A stretch of DNA of 64,000 nucleotides from Spirosoma validum (GCF_014699035.1 NZ_JACXAA010000006.1:372001-436000); one strand, 5' to 3'; shown: positions 37,759-47,108, numbered from the stretch's first letter. The notes: generated by a model not told the origin, from the sequence alone. A program made the numbers and translations.

Positions 37759-38679
37759 ATGAGCGGTTTGTTCGAGGATTTTCGGAGCGAATTCAATAAG
37801 CCCAACAATACGTTGGTGCAATTGATACTGATTAATATTGTTGTTTTTCTGGTGCTATTGGTAGCTAAAGTAAGCTTAACAATGGCGCAGAATCTGGATG
37901 TGTATTACTTCATCCGGGAGCAACTCATGTTACCCGGTCAGGTACAGGCCTTCCTGTATAAACCCTGGACTCTCTTTACGTATTTCTTTACGCATGATGA
38001 GATTTTTCACATTCTCTATAACATGCTTTTTTTGTACTGGTTTGGTCGCTTGATTGACGAATATTTAGGTAATCGCCGATTGATTGGTCTATACATTATG
38101 GGTGGTTTGGCCGGTGGTGTCCTATACTTGGCTATGTACAACTTAGTACCTTATTTTCAGAACCAGTCAGATGCTGCACGCATGTTAGGCGCATCTGCTG
38201 CTGCTTTCTCAGTGGCTGTTGGTGCCGCTACCTTACTACCGAATTATACGTTTCATCTCTTATTCTTTGGCGCTGTACGTATTAAGTACATCGTATTTTT
38301 CTTTATCATTCTTTCTGTGGCTCAGTCAGCCGGAACGAATGCGGGTGGAAATCTGGCTCACCTTGGTGGGGCACTGATGGGATTTTTCTATGTCAAACTA
38401 CTTCAAAACGGTACTGACCTGGGACGTCCAGTTTATTGGCTGGCTGACGGCTGGAGTAATTTATTTAAACCCAAGCCAGCAGTTAAAGTATCGTACCGCC
38501 AACGTAGCAATGCTAACACACAGGCTAGTTCGTACGTAGCCCCATCCAGCTCATCATCTTTGTCGACTCCTGACCAGGATGAAGTTGATACCATTTTGGA
38601 TAAGATCTCCCGCTCGGGTTACGAAAGCCTGACCCGCGAAGAAAAACAAAAACTCTTTCGGGCAAGCCAGCGAAACTGA
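37759..38679 (+). CDS. second rhomboid family intramembrane serine protease
   Basis: A 306-residue protein with six helices and a polar C-terminal tail of about 85 residues. Catalytic Ser146 is in LGASAAAFS (GASA rather than GASG) and His201 in LAHLGG. It lacks the large loop of its neighbour. The C-terminal stretch is Ser-rich and ends in an acidic/basic helix (DEVDTILDKISRSGYESLT). I use the ATG at 37759; an overlapping GTG one codon earlier is possible. It forms a pair with the preceding rhomboid. Confidence 0.87.
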   Translation: MSGLFEDFRSEFNKPNNTLVQLILINIVVFLVLLVAKVSLTMAQNLDVYYFIREQLMLPGQVQAFLYKPWTLFTYFFTHDEIFHILYNMLFLYWFGRLIDEYLGNRRLIGLYIMGGLAGGVLYLAMYNLVPYFQNQSDAARMLGASAAAFSVAVGAATLLPNYTFHLLFFGAVRIKYIVFFFIILSVAQSAGTNAGGNLAHLGGALMGFFYVKLLQNGTDLGRPVYWLADGWSNLFKPKPAVKVSYRQRSNANTQASSYVAPSSSSSLSTPDQDEVDTILDKISRSGYESLTREEKQKLFRASQRN

Positions 38680-38875
38680 CTTGCCGAGATAAATATTCTT
38701 ACAAAAATCTAAGCCTTTGTCGTCTACGTATATGTGTAGGCAGGCAGGGGCTTCGTTTTTTTATAAATATCAAAAAATTATAGTAGCTTCGCTGTTTGAA
38801 CACAATGGGCGGTTCGCCAGTAGAACATTGTGTCTACTACGTGTGTTGTAAAACAGACGCTTAGCTGTTACCACC

Positions 38876-40810
38876 ATGCTGATTACCCCTGGCAATCTTT
38901 TGGCCACTATTAATACACCCGACGATCTTCGTAAACTCGATAAATCTCGCTTGCCTCAGGTTGCCGACGAACTCCGTCAATTCATTATTGATGACGTATC
39001 CGTTTATGGTGGCCATTTTGGCGCTAGTCTGGGCGTAGTCGAATTAACCGTTGCGTTACACTACGTATTCAATACGCCCGATGATCAACTGATTTGGGAT
39101 GTAGGCCATCAGGCTTACGGCCATAAAATATTAACTGGTCGACGCGACAAATTTTATACAAATCGGTTTTACAAAGGTCTATCAGGCTTTCCTAAACGCA
39201 AGGAGAGCGAGTATGATGCGTTTGGTGTCGGTCATTCCTCTACGTCTATTTCGGCAGCTTTGGGCATGGCTGTAGCCTCACAGCTACAGGGTAATCTCAA
39301 GCGTAATCATATTGCAGTTATCGGCGATGGGGCATTAACAGCTGGTGAAGCGTTTGAGGGTATGAACCATGCCGGAGCAACGGATAGCAACTTGCTGATT
39401 GTCCTGAATGACAACTGCATGAGCATTGATCCGAATGTGGGGGCTCTGCGAGAATACCTGACCGATATTACTACATCACACACCTACAATAAGGTGAAAG
39501 ATGAAGTCTGGAATTTACTGGGCAAGATGGATAAACTGGGCAAAACCGCTCAGGAACTAGTCTCTCAGGTTCAGTCAGGGATTAAGAGTTCACTGCTGGA
39601 ACAGAGCAATTTATTTGAATCACTAAATCTACGTTATTTTGGTCCGATCGATGGTCACGATATTGATCATTTAGTAAGCGTTCTAGCCGATCTAAAACAC
39701 ATTCCTGGCCCCAAATTACTGCACATCCTGACGGTGAAAGGCAAAGGCTACGGTCCTGCCGAAAAAGATCAGACGAAGTGGCATGCGCCCGGTTTGTTTG
39801 ATAAGGTAACTGGCGTTATTCACAAGAAAATATACGATGCGCCCCAGCCGCCAAAATATCAGGACGTTTTTGGTAATACGTTAGTTGAGTTGGCTGAGCA
39901 AAATTTACGTATCGTTGGCGTTACGCCAGCTATGCCCTCAGGTTCATCCATGAACCTGATGATGAAGGCCATGCCTAAGCGGGCTTTCGACGTTGGGATT
40001 GCCGAGCAACATGCCGTTACGTTCTCGGCGGGTATGGCCACGCAAGGTGAGGTAGTCTTCTGCAATATCTATTCAACGTTTATGCAGCGGGCTTATGACC
40101 AGGTCATCCACGACGTTTGTATTCAGGAACTCCCCGTCATTTTTTGCCTCGACCGGGCCGGCTTTGCAGGTGCCGATGGCCCAACACATCATGGCGCTTA
40201 TGACATAGCCTATATGCGCTGCATTCCGAATATGATTGTGGCTGCGCCAATGAATGAGCAGGAGTTACGTAACATGATGTTTACCGCTCAGTCAGATGAG
40301 GTTCAGCAGGGAAAACGAGCGTTTACGATACGTTACCCACGAGGTGAGGGCGTTATGTCTAACTGGCGTACGCCACTTGAAAAGCAAGTTGTCGGAAAAG
40401 GTCGAATGATTAGCGATGGCGAAAACGTAGCAATCCTGACGATTGGGCACATTGGTAACTACGCTGTTCAAGCTATAGAACTGCTGGCCAAAGAAGGCAT
40501 TCAGCCCGCGCATTTCGACATGCGTTACGTAAAGCCACTGGACCAAGAACTCCTTCATCAGATTTTCAGCCGTTTCGACCGTGTATTAACCGTTGAGGAT
40601 GGCTGTGTTATGGGTGGTTTCGGAAGCTCTATACTGGAGTTCATGGCGAATCAGGGTTATATGGCTCGTGTCAAACGCCTGGGAATTCCGGATGCTGTCA
40701 TTGAACACGGTGAGCAAATTGAATTACAACGAGAATGTGGTTTCGATCCACAAGGTATTGCTGATTCCGTTCGTGAGCTACTATTTACAGGGCGTACGAT
40801 AACGGTTTAG
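38876..40810 (+). CDS. dxs: 1-deoxy-D-xylulose-5-phosphate synthase
   Basis: First enzyme of the MEP pathway to isoprenoids, condensing pyruvate and glyceraldehyde 3-phosphate with thiamine diphosphate. The 644-residue length is normal. TPP and catalytic motifs are present: WDVGHQAYGHKILTGR, IGDGALTAGEAFEGMNHAG, LNDNCMSIDPNVG, and the Glu of VGIAEQHAVTFSAG. A pyrimidine domain and a transketolase C-terminal domain follow. It is monocistronic, with a strong terminator hairpin immediately downstream. Confidence 0.96.
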   Translation: MLITPGNLLATINTPDDLRKLDKSRLPQVADELRQFIIDDVSVYGGHFGASLGVVELTVALHYVFNTPDDQLIWDVGHQAYGHKILTGRRDKFYTNRFYKGLSGFPKRKESEYDAFGVGHSSTSISAALGMAVASQLQGNLKRNHIAVIGDGALTAGEAFEGMNHAGATDSNLLIVLNDNCMSIDPNVGALREYLTDITTSHTYNKVKDEVWNLLGKMDKLGKTAQELVSQVQSGIKSSLLEQSNLFESLNLRYFGPIDGHDIDHLVSVLADLKHIPGPKLLHILTVKGKGYGPAEKDQTKWHAPGLFDKVTGVIHKKIYDAPQPPKYQDVFGNTLVELAEQNLRIVGVTPAMPSGSSMNLMMKAMPKRAFDVGIAEQHAVTFSAGMATQGEVVFCNIYSTFMQRAYDQVIHDVCIQELPVIFCLDRAGFAGADGPTHHGAYDIAYMRCIPNMIVAAPMNEQELRNMMFTAQSDEVQQGKRAFTIRYPRGEGVMSNWRTPLEKQVVGKGRMISDGENVAILTIGHIGNYAVQAIELLAKEGIQPAHFDMRYVKPLDQELLHQIFSRFDRVLTVEDGCVMGGFGSSILEFMANQGYMARVKRLGIPDAVIEHGEQIELQRECGFDPQGIADSVRELLFTGRTITV

Positions 40811-40822
40811 ACGTCTTTTTTC

Positions 40823-40888
40823 GACAGGATTACAGAATTATGCGGGATGAAGCAAAATCCTTTTAATTCTGTAATCCTGTCTTTTTTT
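40823..40888 (+). terminator. 18-bp hairpin and T-run between dxs and aspartate kinase
   Basis: Arms 40823-40840 and 40864-40881 are perfect complements, with an inner GGAT/ATCC pair, followed by seven T residues. It fills most of the 86-bp gap and ends 8 bp before the aspartate kinase ATG, leaving no visible separate promoter for that gene. Confidence 0.88.
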
Positions 40889-40896
40889 AATGAATC

Positions 40897-42138
40897 ATGA
40901 AAGTTTTCAAGTTTGGTGGTGCATCAGTAAAAGATGCGGCTGGCGTTCGAAATCTGGCTAAGATTGTTAGAACGCAGGGGCAAACCGCGATGGTAGTTAT
41001 ATCAGCGATGGGAAAAACGACCAATGCGCTGGAAGACCTTGTTCGGGCTTATACTCATCATCGAACAAACGAAGTCCAGAAGCATTTTGGGCTAATTCGA
41101 TCTTATCACAACAGCGTTCTCTCAGAACTGTCAGGCGATTTCTCCAGAGTCCATCAAACATTTGCCCAGCTTGAAGCGTATCTGTCGAAACCATCTACGG
41201 CAGCCCATGATGACATTTATGATCAGATTGTTTCGCTGGGAGAAGTTCTATCAACACAAATCGTAGCGGCTTATCTGGCACAAACAGGATTGCCAACAGA
41301 ATGGCTTGATGCCCGGCAACTGATCCGTACCGACACCAATTTTCGCGAAGGCCAGGTTGACTGGAATGAAACAAATCGGCGCATATATCAAGTGGTAACA
41401 GGTAAGTCTATCAAAGTGACCCAGGGGTTTATTGGGCAAACGCCTGATGGTCGAACCACTACACTTGGGCGTGAGGGTTCTGATTACTCAGCCGCCATTT
41501 TTGCCTACTGCCTGAATGCGGAAAGTGTTACAATCTGGAAGGACGTACCGGGCGTATTAAATGCCGATCCGAAGTGGTTCGACGACACCGTCCTGCTGGA
41601 TAAACTAACGTATCAGGATGCCATTGAACTGGCCTATTATGGTGCGACCGTTATTCATCCAAAAACAATCAAGCCGTTACAGAACAAAAGTATACCGCTG
41701 TATGTACGGTCATTTTTAAAGCCTGATGCGCCCGGTACGGTTATCGGCAACTCGGAAGGGCATTTGCAGACGCCTTCGTTTATTTTCAAGATTAAGCAGG
41801 TCTTGATTTCGCTTCATCCAAACGATTTTTCGTTCATTGCGGAAGATAACCTGAGCCGAATTTTTGGCCGATTTGCCCAGGCCGGTGTGAAAATCAACCT
41901 AATGCAGAATACCGCAATCAGCTTCTCCGTGGTTGTCGACAATAACCCTGATCGCGTCCCAGCTTTATTGGCTCAGTTGAAGCAGGATTTCCGGGTTAGT
42001 TATAACGACGGGTTAGAACTGATTACCATTCGTTACTATAACCAGAATACGATTGATCGCGTACTGATTCACAAAAAGCTGTTATTAGAGCAGAAAAGCC
42101 GATATACCGTGCAGTTGGTAGTGAAAGATCTAGGATAA
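40897..42138 (+). CDS. aspartate kinase
   Basis: A 413-residue monofunctional aspartokinase, the first step of the Lys/Thr/Met/diaminopimelate pathway. The kinase domain starts MKVFKFGGASVKD and contains TLGREGSDYSAA and IWKDVPGVLNADP. The C-terminal ACT-type region (about 300-413) probably binds an amino-acid effector. It is shorter than E. coli LysC (449) and not fused to homoserine dehydrogenase. Which paralogue (LysC- or ThrA-like) cannot be told by eye. Its expression may depend on readthrough of the hairpin just upstream. Confidence 0.9.
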   Translation: MKVFKFGGASVKDAAGVRNLAKIVRTQGQTAMVVISAMGKTTNALEDLVRAYTHHRTNEVQKHFGLIRSYHNSVLSELSGDFSRVHQTFAQLEAYLSKPSTAAHDDIYDQIVSLGEVLSTQIVAAYLAQTGLPTEWLDARQLIRTDTNFREGQVDWNETNRRIYQVVTGKSIKVTQGFIGQTPDGRTTTLGREGSDYSAAIFAYCLNAESVTIWKDVPGVLNADPKWFDDTVLLDKLTYQDAIELAYYGATVIHPKTIKPLQNKSIPLYVRSFLKPDAPGTVIGNSEGHLQTPSFIFKIKQVLISLHPNDFSFIAEDNLSRIFGRFAQAGVKINLMQNTAISFSVVVDNNPDRVPALLAQLKQDFRVSYNDGLELITIRYYNQNTIDRVLIHKKLLLEQKSRYTVQLVVKDLG

Positions 42139-42168
42139 GCGAATTGCGGGTTTACTTAGTTTAGCCAA

Positions 42169-42197
42169 TTGAGTCAGACCATTTACCTTTATCTTTG
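42169..42197 (+). promoter_or_regulatory. promoter of the class IV aminotransferase
   Basis: TTG (42169-42171), an 18-bp gap, then TATCTTTG (42190-42197), matching TAnnTTTG. The upstream in-frame TTG codon at 42195 lies inside this element and is not the start. Confidence 0.7.
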
Positions 42198-42221
42198 ATC
42201 TCTATAAAACAGACGCATTTT

Positions 42222-43055
42222 ATGCACTACGGCTATTTCAACGGCACCATCGCTCCTACCGACCAACTCGCCGTCGGTGTAACAGACCTCGCCCTGCTTC
42301 GCGGTTATGGTCTATTCGATTACTTTCTGACCTACAACGGTCGGCCCTTTCAGTGGGATTGGTATTGGGAGCGGTTTCAGAATTCGGCAACGCGTATGCA
42401 CTTGCCACTTCCACTTGGAAAGAACGAGACCTACGCCATTCTGATGGATCTCATCGAACGTAGCGTTGGAGCTGGTGCGGCCTCTGATATGGCGTTTCGA
42501 TTCGTAATGACAGGTGGATACTCCGCCGACAGCATCAGTATCGAACGACCCAATTTACTTATCCTGACAGAGCCAATTCATCCAGTGCCAACGGTTCAAT
42601 ATGAACAGGGCATTAAAGTGATTCTGGATGAGTACGTCCGGGAAATGGCCGAAGTGAAAAGCACGGATTATAAGCGCGTTATTCTGATGGCCCAGGCTAT
42701 TAGATCAGCTGGCGCGTCCGATTTGCTGTATCAAAAAGGGGGAGAAATCAGTGAATTAAGTCGGAGTAATTTCTTCATTGTCAAGGGAGACAAGCTCGTT
42801 ACGCCCAGCCGGTATATTTTACACGGCATCACCCGGCGAACTATTATGCAACTAGCACAGAGCGACTTCCAGGTGGAAGAACGACCGCTATTGCTCTCCG
42901 AACTCTACGATGCGGATGAAGCCTTTACGACAAGTTCAACGAAAAAAGTGCTGCCCATTACTCAAATTGGCGATCTGACCATTGGTGATGGCTACGTTGG
43001 CCCCAAATCGAAATTCCTACTGGAGCGCTTTAACGAACTGGTGAAGAACTGGTAA
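42222..43055 (+). CDS. class IV aminotransferase (BCAT- or PabC-like)
   Basis: A 277-residue PLP enzyme of the fold-type IV group. The likely PLP lysine is in EVKSTDYKRV, the conserved Glu in ISELSRSNFF, and the phosphate-binding TRR segment in HGITRRTIMQLA. The group includes branched-chain aminotransferases, D-amino acid aminotransferases and aminodeoxychorismate lyase; the last makes p-aminobenzoate for folate. Context does not settle which. I use the ATG at 42222. Its stop is one base from the stop of the convergent bioD gene. Confidence 0.82.
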   Translation: MHYGYFNGTIAPTDQLAVGVTDLALLRGYGLFDYFLTYNGRPFQWDWYWERFQNSATRMHLPLPLGKNETYAILMDLIERSVGAGAASDMAFRFVMTGGYSADSISIERPNLLILTEPIHPVPTVQYEQGIKVILDEYVREMAEVKSTDYKRVILMAQAIRSAGASDLLYQKGGEISELSRSNFFIVKGDKLVTPSRYILHGITRRTIMQLAQSDFQVEERPLLLSELYDADEAFTTSSTKKVLPITQIGDLTIGDGYVGPKSKFLLERFNELVKNW

Positions 43056-43056
43056 T

Positions 43057-43704
43057 CTAATTTGAATTTCTGATAGCTTCTAAGTCTATTAAGGAAGCGT
43101 ACTTGTTGATAATCTCGGGAGTGATCTGCCCTTCTTGCCCGATTCGAGCGATACAAGGCAGAGTAGTATAAGCCAGAATGAAGTCTTCAGTGGCCGGATT
43201 AGACGCACCATTAAAAATTATTCCTAAGATTTCAATTTTCCGACTACGACAGGCTTCGACCGACAGCAACGTGTGATTAATGCTACCCAAGTAGTTTCGG
43301 GATACCAACACAACGGGTAGATCCAGTTGCTGTACCAAATCAATATTCAGATAAGTTCTGTTGAGCGGCACCAGTAATCCACCTGCTAGTTCAACGACTA
43401 ACGCGTTATCGGTCTGCGGTAACGTAATAACTTCTGGCTCAATCGTAATTCCATCCAACTCAGCGGCAGCATGAGGAGACAAGGGCTGCGTCAGCCGGTA
43501 TGCTTCAGCATGAAATTGAGAAACCGGATTACGTACTAACTCACGAACTGTGTTTGTATCCGAATCCGTTAGAGCACCTGACTGAACAGGTTTCCAGTAA
43601 TCGGCTTGTAGTGCTTCGACCAGGATGGCCGAAACGACTGTCTTCCCAATTTCTGTACCGATTCCGGCTACGATAAACTGAGTAGGTTTTGGATTTAGAC
43701 TCAT
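43057..43704 (-). CDS. bioD: dethiobiotin synthetase
   Basis: A 215-residue ATP-dependent enzyme that closes the ureido ring of dethiobiotin. The P-loop GIGTEIGKTVVSAIL is at the N-terminus, and the KPVQSG substrate segment and VELAGGLLVPL block follow. It is downstream of bioF with a 9-bp gap, so both are probably in one transcript. The other biotin genes (bioA, bioB) are not in this window. Confidence 0.93.
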   Translation of the reverse strand: MSLNPKPTQFIVAGIGTEIGKTVVSAILVEALQADYWKPVQSGALTDSDTNTVRELVRNPVSQFHAEAYRLTQPLSPHAAAELDGITIEPEVITLPQTDNALVVELAGGLLVPLNRTYLNIDLVQQLDLPVVLVSRNYLGSINHTLLSVEACRSRKIEILGIIFNGASNPATEDFILAYTTLPCIARIGQEGQITPEIINKYASLIDLEAIRNSN

Positions 43705-43713
43705 AACCCGGAA

Positions 43714-44880
43714 TTACTTTTTCAGAGAGGTTTGTAAAACAGCCAGAAGCCTGTCTATTTCTTCCGTTGTATTAAACGAATGAATGCACAACCGGAGTCG
43801 CTCCTGACCAGCTGGCACAGTTGGACTAAGGATTGCCCGCACATCCAGGCCTGTTTTCTGAGCTACACTGGCAACGTAGCGCGCCTGTTCATTTCCCGGT
43901 ATAATCAGACATTGGATTGGTGACTCACTATCTGTCCAGGTAGCATCAGGCAGCAAATCATGAGCGCGCTCCCGGAAGTAGATAAGTCGTTCGTTAAGCC
44001 GATGTCGAGCGTCTGTATGTGCTTTTACGTGCTCATGAGCACAACGTATCGCCAGCAGACTATGCGGAGGTAAAGCGGTCGTATAGATAAACGAACGAGC
44101 AAAATTGATGAGATAGCTACGTAAAGTGGCCGATCCTACTATGGCCGCGCCGTGAATACCTAACGCTTTCCCGAATGTATGAACGCGAGCCAATACGCGA
44201 TCCTGTAAGCCTAGCTCAACTACTAAACCTTCACCATTGGGGCCGCAAATCCCAGTCGCATGGGCCTCATCGACGATCAAAGCCGCACCATATTGCTCGC
44301 AGAGATCGACTATTGCACGTAGCGGAGCCACATCACCATCCATCGAATAAACGGACTCAACCCCTACAAACAGTTCTCCGCTTTGTTGTGACTGAGCAGC
44401 TTCCTGTAGCTTGGTTTCCAAGTCGGTCAGGTCGTTATGACGAAACCGTTGGCGGGTAGCATAACACAGACGGGCTCCGTCAATCATACTGGCGTGTACT
44501 AATGCATCGGTTAGCAACGTATCGCCTACTTTGGGCAAACAAGCTAACAGGCCAAGGTTAGCGTCGTAACCGGAATTAAAAATAAGTGCCGATTCGGTTT
44601 GATAAAACAAAGCTAATTCTTGCTCAACCTCATCCGCTAGAACTGTCTGACCAGCTAACAAACGAGATCCGGTCGCGCCAATCCGCGCACTTACGTACTG
44701 ATCGTCCGCCTGGCGAATCGCAGCTTTGAGTTCAGCCGATCGGGCGAATCCGAGATAATCGTTCGAACAAAAATCGACGGCTCCGTCTGTTGTCCGAAGT
44801 TGACGTAATAGGCCTGCTTGTTGGTAAGCCGCTAAGCGTTCCGATAACGTATCGGTAACAGACCGTGTCAGAATAGGCAT
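43714..44880 (-). CDS. bioF: 8-amino-7-oxononanoate synthase
   Basis: A 388-residue PLP enzyme that condenses pimeloyl thioester with alanine in biotin synthesis. The PLP lysine is in HTFGKALGIHGAAI; DFCSNDYLGFA, GATGSRLLAG, and VDEAHATG are all family blocks. Length is normal. It is the first gene of a bioF-bioD unit. The -7 promoter box lies only 5 bp before the ATG, so the message may be leaderless. Confidence 0.92.
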   Translation of the reverse strand: MPILTRSVTDTLSERLAAYQQAGLLRQLRTTDGAVDFCSNDYLGFARSAELKAAIRQADDQYVSARIGATGSRLLAGQTVLADEVEQELALFYQTESALIFNSGYDANLGLLACLPKVGDTLLTDALVHASMIDGARLCYATRQRFRHNDLTDLETKLQEAAQSQQSGELFVGVESVYSMDGDVAPLRAIVDLCEQYGAALIVDEAHATGICGPNGEGLVVELGLQDRVLARVHTFGKALGIHGAAIVGSATLRSYLINFARSFIYTTALPPHSLLAIRCAHEHVKAHTDARHRLNERLIYFRERAHDLLPDATWTDSESPIQCLIIPGNEQARYVASVAQKTGLDVRAILSPTVPAGQERLRLCIHSFNTTEEIDRLLAVLQTSLKK

Positions 44881-44884
44881 GTCA

Positions 44885-44892
44885 CAAAGGTA
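44885..44892 (-). promoter_or_regulatory. candidate -7 box of bioF
   Basis: On the minus strand this reads TACCTTTG (TAnnTTTG), ending 4 bp before the bioF ATG at 44880. If used, transcription would start at or next to the start codon. No -33 TTTG is visible at the normal distance. Confidence 0.4.
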
Positions 44893-45063
44893 AAGTCTCT
44901 TGACGGAATGATCGTAACCGGAAAAGGCTAGTATGTGAAAATGTGTGTAAGTATGGAGTTATCCACATTCACTTTGTGGATAACTTTTCATTAACGTGTA
45001 TTGCTTGCGAAGAAACTGAACAAATAGGCCATATTCTCACTAAATGCGCAACTATAAAAACAG

Positions 45064-46095
45064 TTATTGACTTATTTGTAGAATTATTTTCCCCGTTTGT
45101 TTTCCTGCATCCATTTTTTGCATCGCCTGATTTGCATCACGTAATGGCATAATCTCATCGATAATGGGCACAATTTGTTTATCAATAACGAAGGCAAGCA
45201 TGTCGGCAAATTCGCGTTCATTTCCCATTGTCGAACCGAAAATAGACAGCTGCTTAAAAAAGACTTTAGCCGGTACGATGTCCGTAATGTTGCCCGTTGT
45301 TCCACCATAAAAGGCGATGCGGCCACCCGGTGCTGCTACGTCAATCAGTTTGGCAAACGCGGCTCCACCAGCGCTATCAATGATTACGTCGAAATAACCG
45401 CTTCTGCCACCGCCCGTTTGGGCCAGGAGCGCTTTATGCCAGTCTGCTTCGTGGTAATTAATTCCACCGGTGGCTCCTAACGCCTTTGCTTTTTCCAGCT
45501 TTTCTTCGGAACCGGAAGTCACCCAGACTTCGGCCCCTGCTGCTACAGCAAACTGCAAAGCGAACAAAGCTGCTCCCCCACCAATGCCTGTAATTAGTAC
45601 CTTCTCGGGCGCGTTATTGCCATCAGCATGCAACCTTGCCCGCGTCATAAGTGCGCGCCAGGCTGTCAGGCCCGTCAATGGAAGCGCAGCTGCCTGTTCA
45701 AACGAAAGGTGATTTGGCTTGTGATGAATGTAGTTGACACCAACCGTTACGTATTCCGCGAACGTACCATTTTCAGGCATACCCAGAATTCGAAAGTCGG
45801 GACCGTCAAATCGTGGATTATCGCCCCAGCCCATCCCCGGATTAATAATAACGGCCTGACCTCGCCAGACCGGATCAACACCTTCACCAACTTCTTCTAC
45901 AATACCTGACCCGTCTGAACCAAGAATTACAGGCAACTTAATTTTGGGATACAAACCCTGCTGAATAAACACATCGCGGTGATTCAGAGCAGCCGCCTGT
46001 ACTTTTATAAGCACTTCGCCCGATCCGGCAGACGGCTTAGGAACGTCAATGTATTGAACAGGTTGGTGTTTCTCAGGCAGTAAGATGGCTTTCAT
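45064..46095 (-). CDS. zinc-independent MDR-type NAD(P)H oxidoreductase
   Basis: A 343-residue medium-chain dehydrogenase/reductase. The GroES-like N-terminal domain has NHRDVFIQQGLYP and LGSDGSGIVEEVGEG, and the Rossmann domain has ITGIGGGAALFALQFA. The catalytic zinc Cys and the four structural-zinc Cys of alcohol dehydrogenases are absent, which fits the quinone oxidoreductase branch. Substrate is unknown. It is divergent from the GNAT gene. Confidence 0.82.
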   Translation of the reverse strand: MKAILLPEKHQPVQYIDVPKPSAGSGEVLIKVQAAALNHRDVFIQQGLYPKIKLPVILGSDGSGIVEEVGEGVDPVWRGQAVIINPGMGWGDNPRFDGPDFRILGMPENGTFAEYVTVGVNYIHHKPNHLSFEQAAALPLTGLTAWRALMTRARLHADGNNAPEKVLITGIGGGAALFALQFAVAAGAEVWVTSGSEEKLEKAKALGATGGINYHEADWHKALLAQTGGGRSGYFDVIIDSAGGAAFAKLIDVAAPGGRIAFYGGTTGNITDIVPAKVFFKQLSIFGSTMGNEREFADMLAFVIDKQIVPIIDEIMPLRDANQAMQKMDAGKQTGKIILQISQ

Positions 46096-46121
46096 TGGCT
46101 AATTCGTAGTTGTACGATGAC

Positions 46122-46152
46122 TTTGTAACACAATTTCTGGCTTTTAGATTTG
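46122..46152 (+). promoter_or_regulatory. promoter of the GNAT-ybeY unit
   Basis: TTTG (46122-46125), a 19-bp spacer and TAGATTTG (46145-46152) form the clearest Bacteroidetes promoter in the window. The start codon follows at 46176. Confidence 0.75.
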
Positions 46153-46175
46153 CCGAAACTAATTCTATCTACCTA

Positions 46176-46697
46176 ATGATAACGTATCGGGAGGCTACAT
46201 CTGAAGACACAGAGGCCATTGCTCAACTACATAGTCTTAGCTGGCAGCAAAACTACAGAGGAGCCTTCAGCGATACGTTTCTGGATGGTCCTGTTATTCA
46301 AAATAGGCGCGAAGTCTGGCAGAAACGTATCAATCACCCTTCGTCAAATCAATGCATTATCGTGGCAGAGTCGGAGGGAGCAATTTGCGGTTTTGCCTGT
46401 GCTTACGCCAACGATAATCCAGTTTGGGGAACCCTTCTCGACAATCTGCACGTTCGTAAAGACCTGAAAGGCCAGGGTATTGGCCGTGTTCTTATCAAAT
46501 TAGCCGCTGAATGGGCTTATCTGAAAAGCCCCGAAGCTGGATTTTATCTGTGGGTTCTGGTCCAAAATACGAATGCTCAGAAATTTTACGACAAAATGGG
46601 TGGAATTAACCAAGAGAGGGCTTCTCTGGAGAATCCAGATGGAAGCTTTTCGGATTGCTACCGCTACGTATGGCCTGATATAAAGACATTGTTATGA
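46176..46697 (+). CDS. GNAT family N-acetyltransferase
   Basis: A 173-residue acetyl-CoA-dependent acyltransferase. The acetyl-CoA loop is in LHVRKDLKGQGIGRVLI, and the downstream NAQKFYDKMGG block is typical of GNAT proteins. The substrate is unknown. I use the ATG at 46176 after the promoter; the longer open frame to 46110 includes the promoter itself. Its stop codon overlaps the ybeY ATG (ATGA), indicating translational coupling. Confidence 0.84.
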   Translation: MITYREATSEDTEAIAQLHSLSWQQNYRGAFSDTFLDGPVIQNRREVWQKRINHPSSNQCIIVAESEGAICGFACAYANDNPVWGTLLDNLHVRKDLKGQGIGRVLIKLAAEWAYLKSPEAGFYLWVLVQNTNAQKFYDKMGGINQERASLENPDGSFSDCYRYVWPDIKTLL

Positions 46698-47107
46698 TTC
46701 GGTTTTTCAACGAAGACGTTCCCTATAAACTTCCTCAGAAACAGGCAATTCGTCAGTGGCTTAAGCAACAAGCCGAACACGAAGGTTATGCTGTAGGAGA
46801 GTTAAATTATATTTTCTGCTCCGATGAGTATGTATTGCAGGTTAACCGGGACTATCTACAGCACGATTATTACACGGATATCATTACGTTCGATCAGAGT
46901 GAGGAGGAGGGCAAAATCGAGGGCGACATTTTTGTCAGCGTCGAACGCGTCGCCGATAATGCATCTCAACTAGGCGTCTCGGCTGAGCAGGAAATGCGTC
47001 GCGTACTGGCCCACGGCCTCTTGCATCTCTGCGGTTACGGCGACAAAACGGATGAAGAGCAAACCCAGATGCGGAAGAAAGAAGAAGAATGGCTAAGAAG
47101 TACGTAA
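46694..47107 (+). CDS. ybeY: endoribonuclease YbeY (rRNA maturation factor)
   Basis: A 137-residue metalloprotein that takes part in 16S rRNA 3' maturation and ribosome quality control. The metal motif reads HGLLHLCGYGDKTDEEQ, keeping the first two His. The third His of the usual GYDH form is replaced, as I recall also happens in other Bacteroidota, so a different third ligand is likely. It overlaps the GNAT gene by 4 bases and ends one base before the stop of the convergent SDR gene. Confidence 0.9.
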   Translation: MIRFFNEDVPYKLPQKQAIRQWLKQQAEHEGYAVGELNYIFCSDEYVLQVNRDYLQHDYYTDIITFDQSEEEGKIEGDIFVSVERVADNASQLGVSAEQEMRRVLAHGLLHLCGYGDKTDEEQTQMRKKEEEWLRST

Positions 47108-47108
47108 A

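Noticed and set aside
44943..45152. Plus-strand open frame of 69 codons between bioF and the MDR gene
   Set aside because: It has low complexity, overlaps the MDR gene end in antisense and has no homology that I recognise.
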